Assembly (NCBI GenBank): GCA_015062205.1
Contig: SUVB01000003.1
Location: 1 to 60,186, forward strand
DNA: 60,186 nt
Reading direction: 5' to 3'
Source: Desulfovibrio desulfuricans
Lineage (GTDB): Bacteria; Desulfobacterota; Desulfovibrionia; Desulfovibrionales; Desulfovibrionaceae
This document shows positions 1 to 8,119 of this stretch, piece by piece. A program made the position numbers and the translations under genes. Under the pieces are notes generated by a model. The model searched no databases. It was not told the origin of the DNA and was given only the letters and a program-made list of their open reading frames with translations. Numbering within the stretch: position 1 is the first letter of the stretch; each line of letters opens with the position of its first letter.

Positions 1-174
1 GCAAAGATTACCCCAGAGGCGGTAGAATGTGCTTTCAGACAGATTCAGTTTCGTGCAGATTGCTTCCAGATAATCCTCAGCGAGAAGCATCTCGCGCATG
101 ATGTTCAGCTTGTTTGCAAGGGAAAGGCGAGCCTTCTTGGGAGTGGCTACAGTGTTGTTCTTGTTTTCTGTCAT
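1..174 (-). CDS. partial hypothetical protein with HTH-like N-terminus
   Basis: A leftward reading frame starts with ATG at 174 and runs off the window edge (58 codons visible). A purine-rich ribosome site (AAGGAA) lies about 7 nt upstream of the ATG. The visible peptide begins MTENKNNTVATPKKARLSL and contains KLNLSESTFYRLWG, which resembles a helix-turn-helix recognition segment. The short, basic, Asn/Lys-rich start suggests an accessory or phage-type gene. No family can be assigned from so little. Codon use is less GC-rich than in the genes that follow at 1155 and beyond. Confidence 0.5.
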   Translation of the reverse strand, partial: MTENKNNTVATPKKARLSLANKLNIMREMLLAEDYLEAICTKLNLSESTFYRLWGNLC

Positions 175-374
175 TTCTTTTTCCTTCTATTTGATTGTGA
201 TAGGATTTGTTTCTGCCGATTTTGCCTTTTGGGCTTGTGGTGGGCTTCTGTTCATGTTAGCCTCCTATATTCGGGTTCGCGGGCTATGCCCGAGTCGCTT
301 TATATATGAGTGAGACCGCAAGCCTCATACGTCGATAGTCCCATTTTAGACTGATTTGGGGGTATCTTACAGGT

Positions 375-405
375 AACATACTGATAATTTAGTATGTTTT
401 TTTTA
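375..405 (+). terminator. Rho-independent terminator-like hairpin
   Basis: An 8-bp perfect stem (AACATACT / AGTATGTT) with an 8-nt loop is followed on the plus strand by a run of T to 404. No plus-strand gene is visible upstream, so it may serve a gene outside or lost from the window. Apart from this hairpin and the tRNA terminator, the stretch 175-857 shows no gene I can support. Confidence 0.5.
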
Positions 406-814
406 CGCGAGAAAAAGAAAAAAGTGGATTTTTTCTGCTGACGGCTGTTGACCAGCCGTAAAAGTCCTCATGTCTGGGTGTTCGTAGGGGGCAGTGATGG
501 TGAAAGCTGTACTCTATCTATCTGAATATATTAAGGATTTTCCTGTGTGGCTTGCCTCTCAAGCCAACTTATCAATAACACTCTGAAATATAAGAGAAAA
601 TCTAAGTGTTGAGAGCCACGTTTTCAGGTGAGGCTTTGTGTGCGTGTATATGGCTGCCTTCGCAGCACAGGAGGCAAACGAAGCCCATTACAGGGGTGCC
701 TTTCATTTAGCGGCACACAGGAAACAGGGGCAGGAAAATGGAGAAAAGGAAGCGGGGAATGCTGTGCTAGAGCTAAAAAACGCGGGGCTATAGCGGGGCT
801 TGGGCTAGTCAACA

Positions 815-848
815 GAAAAAGGGGTTACGATAGCTTCTCGTAACCCCC
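815..848 (-). terminator. terminator of tRNA-Pro
   Basis: A 10-bp perfect stem (GGGGTTACGA / TCGTAACCCC) with a 7-nt loop is followed, reading leftward, by TTTTT. It lies immediately downstream of the tRNA-Pro gene on the same strand, in the expected place for an intrinsic terminator. Confidence 0.8.
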
Positions 849-857
849 TGAAATCAC

Positions 858-934
858 TGGTCGGGATGAAAGGATTTGAACCTTCGACCCCTTGAACCCC
901 ATTCAAGTGCGCTCCCAGACTGCGCTACATCCCG
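858..934 (-). tRNA. tRNA-Pro (anticodon GGG)
   Basis: Read leftward this 77-nt segment folds as a tRNA. The acceptor stem CGGGATG pairs with CATCCCG, followed by A and an encoded CCA. The D arm is GCGCAGTCTGGGAGCGC. The anticodon stem CTTGA/TCAAG encloses loop ATGGGGT with anticodon GGG (proline). The T arm carries GGTTCAAATCC. An intrinsic terminator follows directly. No integrase is adjacent, so there is no sign that it serves as an attachment site here. The 220 bp between this gene and 1155 hold nothing I recognise. Confidence 0.95.
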
Positions 935-1154
935 ACGCGAGGAAGATACTTACGCTCAACCCAATCCCCTGTCAATATTTTTCTGTAGGGCATTTCGGCA
1001 AACCCAGCTGATGGCCTTGTGAAGCCGGTTTGCGCGCCGATTCCCGCGCTGCAGGGAGAAGACACCGGCAATGCGGGACGCGCTGTGCATTCACTGGTAC
1101 GCCATGGGCACGCATGATCCCCCGAGAGCGGGAAAGATGCTGTTGCCGGGCAGT

Positions 1155-3176
1155 TCATGGGGTGCGATGCAGGATCAGCGCCACCATGGGCGGCAGGTAC
1201 AGGCTGATATCCCCTTCCGCGCGGTTGGGCAGGGGGGAGGTGAAGTGTTCCAGCGGCGGTCGCGTCAAACGCAGGTTGCCGTGCCCGGCATAGCGCGGTT
1301 CGTCGGAGGAGAGCAACTCCACATATTTCCCCGGCGTCACGGCAAAGCAGATGTCTCCCTGTGCTGCGGTTTCATGCATATTGACGGCCACCAGCAGCCG
1401 TCCGCGCTCAAAAGCCAGCAGGCGTTTGTCTTCGTGGATGAAGCGGAAGAGGGGCTGCTGCTGAAAGTCCTTCAGGAAGGGGCGCACGAGTGTGAGCAGC
1501 TGCGCCTTGTCCCAGGCCGCCAGTGCGGCGTATTTGAGCCCCTGTTCATCGGCAAGCCGCCATTGGCGATGGGCGTGCTCCTCGGCGTCCAGCCATTCAG
1601 GGTGACCGAATTCGCAGCCCATGAAATTCAGATAGCCGGCGTCGGCCGTGGTCAGCGTGAGCAGGCGCATGAGACGGTAAAAAGCCAGCCCGCGCGACAC
1701 ATTCCAGGTATCGGTATCCGTCGCCATATAGCGGTACATGTCGTCGCCCAGCAGCCGCCAGATCATGGAATCCTCGCCGTTTATGCTCTGATCGTGGCAT
1801 TCCACATAGCTGATGGTGCGGTCATAGGGGCGATGGTTGGTCATTTCGTACCACAGGCTGCCCATGTCGCGCGGCGCGGCGACGCATTTGGCCCAGTAGT
1901 CGGGGATGCCCATGGCGAAGCGGTAGTCAAAACCGAGGCCGCCCGCCTTTGGTGGGCAGGTGAGCCCGGGCATGCCGGAGAATTCCTCGGCAATGGTGAC
2001 GGCGCCGGGGTGGATTTCATGGATAAGGGCATTGGCGAGGTTCAGGTACAGCTCGCCCTCCACATTGGCGCGGGGTTGGCTGTCCTTGCCGTAGAAGCAG
2101 CGCCCCACATGTGAAAAGTCGTCATCAATGCCGTGATCGCGGTAGAGCATATTGCCCACCGCATCGAAGCGGAACCCGTCCACGCGGAATTCCTCAAGCC
2201 AGTAGCGGCAATTGGAGAGCAGAAAGCGCCGCGCCATGTCCTGACGGAAGTCAAAGGAGGGCGTGCCCCATTGGTTGTGCTCGGCCAGGAAGAAGTAGTC
2301 GCTGCCGTCATAGCGGGCCGGGCCCTGTTCCGTATTGGCGGCGGCGTGCCCGTGAGGGATGTCGAGGATGACGGCCAGCCCCAGCCCGTGGGCTGCATCG
2401 ACGAGCGCCTTGAAGTCGTCGGGCGTGCCGTAGCGCGAGGAAGGCGCAAAATAGCCGCTGACCTGATACCCGAAGGAGCGGTAAAGCGGATGCTCAAGGA
2501 TGCCCATGAGCTGCACGGCGGTGTAGCCGTCTGTCTTGATGCGCGGCAGCACATGGCGGACAAACTGCGCATAGCTGCCCACGCTTTCGCCGTGGTGTTC
2601 GTCCGCAGGTTGGGCCATGCCCACATGCGCCTCGTAGATGCGCGGGAAGGGGGAACGGCGGGGGCGGCGATGGCGGAAGCGGTAGGGGCTTTCGGGAGCC
2701 CAGATGCGGGCGCACCACTGTTCCGCCACTGTCGCATCCTGCTGCACCCATTGCGCAAAGATGGGGACGCGGCGCTCAGCCTTGCGTGTCCTGCCGTTTC
2801 GCGGCGTCATGCGCAGTTCCGCATACGTGCCGTGCTCCAGGGCGTCAGCGGGAATCTCCAGCGTAAATATGCCGTCAGGACGGCGCTGGAAGCGAAATTT
2901 GGCGTGGCGCTGAAAGTTCAGCTTGTCGGTGGTCAGCCAGAGGGCTTCGGCATTGGGCATGTATTCGCGCCAGCGCCAGATGACGCCCGCATCCGTGTTC
3001 ACCCTGTGCGGTCCGAGCCATGTGTGCAGGTCGGCATAGGCGCGCAACGAGCCGAACGCGGTGACAATGCGTTCCATCTCGGCGGTGAAGGCGCGGTTGC
3101 GACGTTGCAGAAAGGGGACGTACAACTCAAGGGCCGGATCATTGAGCGGTCCGTCAAGAGGAGTATGCGGCGGCAT
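1155..3176 (-). CDS. GH13 alpha-amylase / 1,4-alpha-glucan branching-type enzyme
   Basis: A 673-residue cytoplasmic glycoside hydrolase family 13 protein. An N-terminal carbohydrate-binding (CBM48-like) region precedes a (beta/alpha)8 barrel with the family motifs: YEAHVGMAQP at the barrel entry, VILDIPHGH, GFRFDAV (nucleophile Asp), IAEEFSG (acid/base Glu) and ECHDQS (transition-state Asp). The YEAHVGM and AEEFSG forms resemble eukaryotic-type branching enzymes (GBE, GH13_8) more than standard bacterial GlgB, so glycogen branching is the likely role; that is inference. The ATG at 3176 has AGGAG 7 nt upstream. No other glycogen gene is next to it. Confidence 0.85.
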   Translation of the reverse strand: MPPHTPLDGPLNDPALELYVPFLQRRNRAFTAEMERIVTAFGSLRAYADLHTWLGPHRVNTDAGVIWRWREYMPNAEALWLTTDKLNFQRHAKFRFQRRPDGIFTLEIPADALEHGTYAELRMTPRNGRTRKAERRVPIFAQWVQQDATVAEQWCARIWAPESPYRFRHRRPRRSPFPRIYEAHVGMAQPADEHHGESVGSYAQFVRHVLPRIKTDGYTAVQLMGILEHPLYRSFGYQVSGYFAPSSRYGTPDDFKALVDAAHGLGLAVILDIPHGHAAANTEQGPARYDGSDYFFLAEHNQWGTPSFDFRQDMARRFLLSNCRYWLEEFRVDGFRFDAVGNMLYRDHGIDDDFSHVGRCFYGKDSQPRANVEGELYLNLANALIHEIHPGAVTIAEEFSGMPGLTCPPKAGGLGFDYRFAMGIPDYWAKCVAAPRDMGSLWYEMTNHRPYDRTISYVECHDQSINGEDSMIWRLLGDDMYRYMATDTDTWNVSRGLAFYRLMRLLTLTTADAGYLNFMGCEFGHPEWLDAEEHAHRQWRLADEQGLKYAALAAWDKAQLLTLVRPFLKDFQQQPLFRFIHEDKRLLAFERGRLLVAVNMHETAAQGDICFAVTPGKYVELLSSDEPRYAGHGNLRLTRPPLEHFTSPLPNRAEGDISLYLPPMVALILHRTP

Positions 3177-3346
3177 GGCGATGCTCCTGATAGTCGATCA
3201 CGGTTGCCCGAAAGCACAGGGCACAGGCACGTCATGCGGGGCGTCGCCGGTCCGGCCGGGCCGGAAACGCCGGGCGTCCGGAGTTTCAGGCGGCATCGCT
3301 GCGCGGCGGGCCGTGCAGCCGCCGCGGACAGCGAAGAGTACACGCT

Positions 3347-4246
3347 CTATGCACCGCGCCATTGCTTGGCCGAAAGTTCGGCCAGGCTCGCAATAAGGGT
3401 CTGCGTGCCCTGCCGCCCCAGTCCTTTGGCCTGCATGGCGCGGTACAGCCCGTCAGCGAGGGTCAGGCCCGGCAGCACAAGCCGCATGCGGCGGCATTCC
3501 TCCAGGCAGAGTCCCAGATCCTTGATAAAGTGGTCGATGAAAAAGCCGGGCGCGAAGTCTTTTTTGAGCACGCGCCGTCCAAGGGTGTTCATGGCGGCGC
3601 TGCCCGCGGCGCCCGCCACAACCAGCTCCAGCCACTGCGCCACGTCCAGTCCGGCCTCCTGCGCGAAAAGCAGGGACTCGCACGTGCTGAACATCACGCC
3701 CGCAATGGCGACCTGATTGGCGAGTTTGGCCTTCTGCCCGGAGCCGGGCCCGCCGCAGTGCAGGATTTTTTCGCCCATTTTCTGGAAACAGGGCAGCAGG
3801 CGTTCGCAGGCGGCCGCCTCGCCGCCCACAAAGATGGAGAGCCGGGCTTCACGCGCGCCCACGTCGCCGCCCGTGACGGGCGCGTCCAGCGCGTCGCAGC
3901 CCTGTTCCCGCGCGGCCTGGGCGATGCGTTCGGCCAGGGCCGGGCTGGAGGTGCTCATATCGCAGAGCAGGCCGCCCTTGGCAAGGCCGTGCAGCGCGCC
4001 GTTTTCACCCAGCATGACATCCTCCACATCTGCGGGGAAGCCCACGATGGAGAAGACGGCGTCCGCAGCTTCGGCCACGGCGCGCGGCGTGTCGGCCCAG
4101 CGAGCCCCCCTGGCCAGCAGCGGTTCGGCCTTGGCCCTGGTGCGGTTGTAGACCGTCAGAGGATACCCGGCATCCAGCAGATGTCCGGCCATGGAAAAAC
4201 CCATGACTCCCGTGCCTATCCAGCCGATACGAAGTTTTTCCGTCAT
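3347..4246 (-). CDS. NAD(P)-dependent 3-hydroxyisobutyrate dehydrogenase-family oxidoreductase
   Basis: A 299-residue two-domain beta-hydroxyacid dehydrogenase. The N-terminal Rossmann motif is IGWIGTGVMGFSMAGHLL. The family substrate motif DAPVTGGDVGAREA is present (usual form DAPVSGG), as is the catalytic lysine region GSGQKAKLANQ (usual GxGxxxKxxNN). It would reduce or oxidise a small beta-hydroxyacid (tartronate semialdehyde, succinic semialdehyde or hydroxyisobutyrate); the exact substrate cannot be read. I chose ATG 4246 because AGGAG lies 9 nt upstream; a 22-codon upstream extension is unlikely. It follows the FGE-domain gene by about 70 bp in the same direction and is probably not functionally linked to it. 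Confidence 0.88.
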   Translation of the reverse strand: MTEKLRIGWIGTGVMGFSMAGHLLDAGYPLTVYNRTRAKAEPLLARGARWADTPRAVAEAADAVFSIVGFPADVEDVMLGENGALHGLAKGGLLCDMSTSSPALAERIAQAAREQGCDALDAPVTGGDVGAREARLSIFVGGEAAACERLLPCFQKMGEKILHCGGPGSGQKAKLANQVAIAGVMFSTCESLLFAQEAGLDVAQWLELVVAGAAGSAAMNTLGRRVLKKDFAPGFFIDHFIKDLGLCLEECRRMRLVLPGLTLADGLYRAMQAKGLGRQGTQTLIASLAELSAKQWRGA

Positions 4247-4314
4247 GGAAGATGCTCCTTCATGCGTGCGCGCTGCGGCTCCGGAAGGCGCTGCAGCAAA
4301 AGTTATCAGCACTG

Positions 4315-6060
4315 CTAGCGGAAACGCCGTTCCAGAAGCTCCTTGCGCATGGCTTCGCGGGAGACGGCCTTGTTGGCGCGCTGCGCGGCCGCGTGCCGCC
4401 TGTACAGTGCAAGATTTTTGCGCATGTTCTGGTTGAAGGGATCGTCGCCGCCAAAGTCCCTGGAAAGGGATTCATACGCGGCGGCCAGCGTTTCCGGAGG
4501 GAGTTGCGCGCCTTCCTCCACCTTGCTGCGATAGAACGTCAGGGACTTGTCGAGACTGCTGTCCAGCATGACAAGGCCCCTCTGGGCAGTATCCAATATC
4601 TTGCGCAGTTTTTCAAGGGCCGCGCCCTTGGCGGCGGCCTTGTCGCGCTCCATGCTCTCGATTTGCGACTGCAGGCTGTTGCGACGGCTGGCGTAGTTGC
4701 GGATGGTTTCTGTCATGTAGACGCCGGTGCGCAGCAGGGACTCGGCTTCAAGCTGCCGTTGCCGTTCCTGCATGATGTTGTTTTCCTTGAGGATGTTGCG
4801 CAATTCCAGCAGGTTGTTGCGCGAGGCCGCATCCGGCGCGGCGGCCAGCAGGCGGTCCAACTCCTCCAGAGGATTGCGGCCCGCCTTCCCTGTGGCGGGC
4901 AGGGCGCTTTCCCCGGCCCTGTTCCAAGCCGCCGCCAGTTCCTGCGGCCGCGGCCCGCCCGGCGTGTTGATGCCGGAAATCACGGGCCGGAAGCCCAGAT
5001 CATGCGCGTGTGCCGGGCCGTCCGCCAGAAAGAAGGGCGCTTCCTCACGGCGGCCGGGCAGGATGCCCGCGTCATCCGAAAGGAAGGAGCCTCCCTTGCG
5101 CACAAAGCCCCCGGCGGAACCGTGCAGGCGACCTCCCAGGGAGAAGCGGAAGACGTCCAGCGCCATCTCGGCCGCATTGCCCGCCGTGTCATACAGCCCC
5201 AGGGGATTGGGCTTGCGTGTGCCGATATTGGCCAGCCCTTCGGCGCGCGCGCCCTGTTCCGGACGGAACACGGCGTAATCCGCCCGGTTTTCCCCGGCAG
5301 GCAGGGCAAAAAAATCCTCCTGCAGCAACGTCTGCCCGCCGGCTGTCTGGCCGCCGCGCGCAGCGTACTCCCATTCCGTTTCCGTGGGCAGGCGCACAAA
5401 GCCCACATTGCGGCTGTCCCCCGCGAAACGGGGCAGGGCGTCCGGCGCGTTCTGCAAAAGCCAGCTTGTGTAGCGGCGGGTGAAGTCCACCGCATCGTAC
5501 CAGCTCATGTCCGTCATGGGGCGGGCGGCGTCCGCCGACGGGCTGGTCGTGTCCGGGCATGTCCCGGACATGACGGCCAGCCATTGCAGACGGCTGACCT
5601 CATACTTGGCCATGAGGTAGAAATAGTGCTGTCCCTTGGGCGCGGCGCCGCGCCATGCGGCGGGCAGGTCTTCCAGCGTGAACGCGCCGGAGAGGGCGGC
5701 GGTATAGCGACGGTCGTAAAAGGCCCTGTCCTGATGGGCGGGGTCGTCCACGCCCGGCCGCAGGGGCATGTCCCACAGGAGGTCTTTGGCGGGCACGGCC
5801 ACCAGCTTGAACACCATGGAAAGCCCGCAGGGCATGGGCAGGATAATGTCGTCAGCGGCCGGTTTGGGATTGCAGGCGTCGGCGGCCCCCGCTTGGGCCC
5901 TGCGCGCCAGCGCGGCCTGAGCGGGCAGCGCAGGGGCGAGAGTCAGCAGCAGGGCGGCGACGCAGGCAAACAACGCGCCCGCGGCAACATGTCGCGCGCC
6001 GGAACCGGAAAGGCCAAAAGCAGGACTGTGTCCTGCGCTGCAGCAGACATCAGACTTCAC
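4315..6060 (-). CDS. exported FGE/SUMF1-domain protein, TagR-like
   Basis: A 581-residue protein. A hydrophobic signal segment near residues 26-48 (VAAGALFACVAALLLTLAPA) ends in an AQA-type cleavage site, so it is likely periplasmic. Residues about 75-370 form a formylglycine-generating-enzyme fold: GLSMVFKLVAVP, YEVSRLQWLAVMSG, PMTDMSWYDAVDFTRRY, RLPTETEWEYAARGG, GLYDTAGNAAEMALDVF, GGSF and LGFRPV. The C-terminal 200 residues are charged and helical, probably coiled coil. It starts with GTG at 6060, with GGAGG 7 nt upstream, overlapping the permease gene end by 11 nt. The order permease-ATPase-vWA next to it matches the TagS/TagT/PpkA signalling set of type VI secretion, where TagR is a periplasmic FGE-fold regulator; true formylglycine synthesis is not implied. 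Confidence 0.8.
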   Translation of the reverse strand: MKSDVCCSAGHSPAFGLSGSGARHVAAGALFACVAALLLTLAPALPAQAALARRAQAGAADACNPKPAADDIILPMPCGLSMVFKLVAVPAKDLLWDMPLRPGVDDPAHQDRAFYDRRYTAALSGAFTLEDLPAAWRGAAPKGQHYFYLMAKYEVSRLQWLAVMSGTCPDTTSPSADAARPMTDMSWYDAVDFTRRYTSWLLQNAPDALPRFAGDSRNVGFVRLPTETEWEYAARGGQTAGGQTLLQEDFFALPAGENRADYAVFRPEQGARAEGLANIGTRKPNPLGLYDTAGNAAEMALDVFRFSLGGRLHGSAGGFVRKGGSFLSDDAGILPGRREEAPFFLADGPAHAHDLGFRPVISGINTPGGPRPQELAAAWNRAGESALPATGKAGRNPLEELDRLLAAAPDAASRNNLLELRNILKENNIMQERQRQLEAESLLRTGVYMTETIRNYASRRNSLQSQIESMERDKAAAKGAALEKLRKILDTAQRGLVMLDSSLDKSLTFYRSKVEEGAQLPPETLAAAYESLSRDFGGDDPFNQNMRKNLALYRRHAAAQRANKAVSREAMRKELLERRFR

Positions 6061-7306
6061 GGATTACCTCCGAAGGTTCGACGCGTGCCGCGCGCACGGC
6101 AGGGCCGACGGCGGCCAGCAGAGCCAGAGCCGCAACGGCGGCGAAGGCCAGCAAAAAATGTTGCGGCAGCAGGCGACAAACCTGTTCCATGCCCGTTACG
6201 TCGGCGCGGAACAGCTGATTGATGACGGCGGCCGCTGCCGCGTACACGCCCGAAGCCGTCGCCGTGCCCAGCAGGGCCGTGAGCAGGGACTGCGCCAGCG
6301 GAAAGAGCACAAGCTTGCCGGTGGTGAAGCCGTGCAGGCGCAGCAGGCCCAGCACGCGCTCCTTGCGCTTGACGCCCGCCAGCGCGCTGCTGGCCGTGGA
6401 CGCCAGGAACCCGGCTGCCGTGGCGGCGCAGATCAGCGCGAAGATGCAATTCAGGGCGCGGGCCAGGGACGTCACCTGGTCAATTTCCTCCGCATGGGTG
6501 TAGACGTCGATCCGTTGCGCCGCAAAGGCGTCGCGCAGGAGGGGCACATCATCCAGCGTGCGGGCATAGAGGCGAAATCCCGCATAGCGGGAAGGCGCTG
6601 TCGCAGGGGCATCACCCGTCCAGCCCATATCGGGAGGCAGCCCCGGCACGGCGTAGCCGTCGCGATAGTCTTCAGCGGCCCGCATGAGGACAAAGGGAAC
6701 ATAGGCCACATCTTTCTGCTGCGCGGCCAGCGGCAGCACGGCGGCCACACGCAGCGGCACGCGCGCGCTCTGCGGCCTGCCCGCGCTGCTGCGTTCCACT
6801 CTGCCTTCCAGGATGTCGCCGGGGGCGACGCCCAGCTTTTCCGCAGCCGGGGCGGAAAGCGTCGCCTCCAGCGCATAGGGGGCGTCGGGAGTTCGCCTGG
6901 CGGCAGCGGGGACGGCCGCCTGGAAATGCCGCAACAGGGGATCGCCCTTGTCCGTGGGTTCCAGGGAAACCATTGCGGCGCGGCGTTCCGCGCCGGCGCC
7001 GGCGCGCAATTCCATGACGGCCGAGATGACGCGGGTGCGCGGAACCGCAAAGGCCACACGCGGGTGGGCTTTCAGTTTCATGATATCGTCGTCCGTGAAG
7101 CGTCCGCTGCTCACGGGCGAAATTTCGAGATTGCGCGGGTCGTTGCGCAGGCGGTCCGTCAACGTCTGCACCACGCCGAATTTCACGCCGTAGAGCACCA
7201 GCAGCGGCGTCAGCACGGCGGCCAGTCCCAGCACGGCGCAGGCTGAAAGCAGGAACTCGCGCCTATAGTCGCGCCAAGCCAGCCGCAGGATGGACAGCCA
7301 GAGCAT
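6050..7306 (-). CDS. FtsX/MacB-type ABC transporter permease, TagS-like
   Basis: A 418-residue membrane protein that starts at ATG 7306 (AAGGAG 8 nt upstream, immediately after the ATPase stop). It has one N-terminal membrane segment (about residues 20-45), a large extracytoplasmic domain, and a C-terminal group of three membrane segments ending EPSEVIREV, the usual FtsX/LolC/MacB layout. A longer open frame runs upstream through the ATPase gene, but that part is only a shadow. With the ATPase encoded just upstream it forms a MacB-like complex that probably transmits a mechanical or lipoprotein signal rather than importing a solute. TagS of the T6SS phosphorylation pathway is the closest functional analogue I recognise. 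Confidence 0.8.
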   Translation of the reverse strand: MLWLSILRLAWRDYRREFLLSACAVLGLAAVLTPLLVLYGVKFGVVQTLTDRLRNDPRNLEISPVSSGRFTDDDIMKLKAHPRVAFAVPRTRVISAVMELRAGAGAERRAAMVSLEPTDKGDPLLRHFQAAVPAAARRTPDAPYALEATLSAPAAEKLGVAPGDILEGRVERSSAGRPQSARVPLRVAAVLPLAAQQKDVAYVPFVLMRAAEDYRDGYAVPGLPPDMGWTGDAPATAPSRYAGFRLYARTLDDVPLLRDAFAAQRIDVYTHAEEIDQVTSLARALNCIFALICAATAAGFLASTASSALAGVKRKERVLGLLRLHGFTTGKLVLFPLAQSLLTALLGTATASGVYAAAAAVINQLFRADVTGMEQVCRLLPQHFLLAFAAVAALALLAAVGPAVRAARVEPSEVIREV

Positions 7307-7307
7307 C

Positions 7308-8108
7308 TCAGCGCTCCTTTCCCGGCTGGTCGATGGTGGAGACGATGCCGCCCGCCTCGCGGCGTGTGCGCGCCTCCACAAGGACAAAGCCCGTCCGGCG
7401 GGCCTGTTCGGGATTGTGGGTGACCATGAGCACGGTTGCGTCCTGTTCACGCGCCGTTTCCGCAAGGAGATGCAGCACGCCTTCCGCATGGCAGGGGTCG
7501 AGGGCCGCCGTGGGTTCGTCGGCCAGCACCACGGACGGTCCGTGCGCCAGGGCCGCCGCAATGGCCATGCGCTGCCGTTCGCCCACGGAAAGCGTGGCCG
7601 GGTATTTGCGCAGCAGATGCCCGATGCCCAGTCGTTGCGCAAGCTGCGCGGCGGCCTCGCGCCGCTGTTTCCAGATGCCGAGGCTGCGGGAGCGCAGGGC
7701 GATGTTCTCCCCGGCTGTGAGGAAGGGCAGCAGGCCGCCGGTCTGGAGCACATAGCCCAGACGCCGCAGCCTGAAGCGCGCCAGCGCGTCCATGCCGCCC
7801 CTGCGCCAGACGGCCGCCACATCCACAGCTTCCCCGCCGGGCACGGGGCGGAAGAGGAAGCGGGTGGCTTCCGCCCGCAGTGCGTCTGTGCCGGAAGGCG
7901 TTTCGGTCGTGGGCGGCACGGAGGGCGCATCGGGGCGAAGGGCGCAGGCCAGCATGTCCAGGGCCGTGCTCTTGCCGCAGCCGCTGGGGCCCACCAGGGC
8001 CAGCAGACCGCCGCGCGGCACGTCCAGACGCGCAAGGCGCAGGCGGAAGGCTTCGGCGCCGGGGCGCGTCTTGGTGACGTTGCGCAGGGAGAAGACCTGG
8101 TCGTCCAT
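7308..8108 (-). CDS. ABC transporter ATP-binding protein, LolD/TagT-like
   Basis: A 266-residue ATPase with Walker A GPSGCGKST (about residues 39-47), signature LSVGERQRMAIAAAL, Walker B VVLADEPTAALD and a switch His in MVTHNPEQ. The LSVGERQR signature is a mild departure from LSGGQ and is common in LolD/MacB ATPases. It sits 11 bp downstream of the vWA gene and 1 bp upstream of the permease, so the two subunits are surely co-translated. It acts on the cytoplasmic face and energises the permease. Confidence 0.9.
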   Translation of the reverse strand: MDDQVFSLRNVTKTRPGAEAFRLRLARLDVPRGGLLALVGPSGCGKSTALDMLACALRPDAPSVPPTTETPSGTDALRAEATRFLFRPVPGGEAVDVAAVWRRGGMDALARFRLRRLGYVLQTGGLLPFLTAGENIALRSRSLGIWKQRREAAAQLAQRLGIGHLLRKYPATLSVGERQRMAIAAALAHGPSVVLADEPTAALDPCHAEGVLHLLAETAREQDATVLMVTHNPEQARRTGFVLVEARTRREAGGIVSTIDQPGKER

Positions 8109-8119
8109 GCTGTTCCGCC

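Noticed and set aside
624..843. Short frames on both strands near the tRNA
   Set aside because: No ribosome sites, no recognisable motif, and they overlap each other and the tRNA terminator.
4315..6060. Active formylglycine-generating enzyme
   Set aside because: The neighbours form a TagR-type set, no sulfatase is nearby, and I could not find the paired copper-binding Cys motif of true FGE; only the fold is supported.
6050..8035. A single 661-residue protein including the permease
   Set aside because: The N-terminal 243 codons lie over the ABC ATPase gene in another frame and have shadow composition (Pro/Arg/Trp-rich). The real start is ATG 7306.
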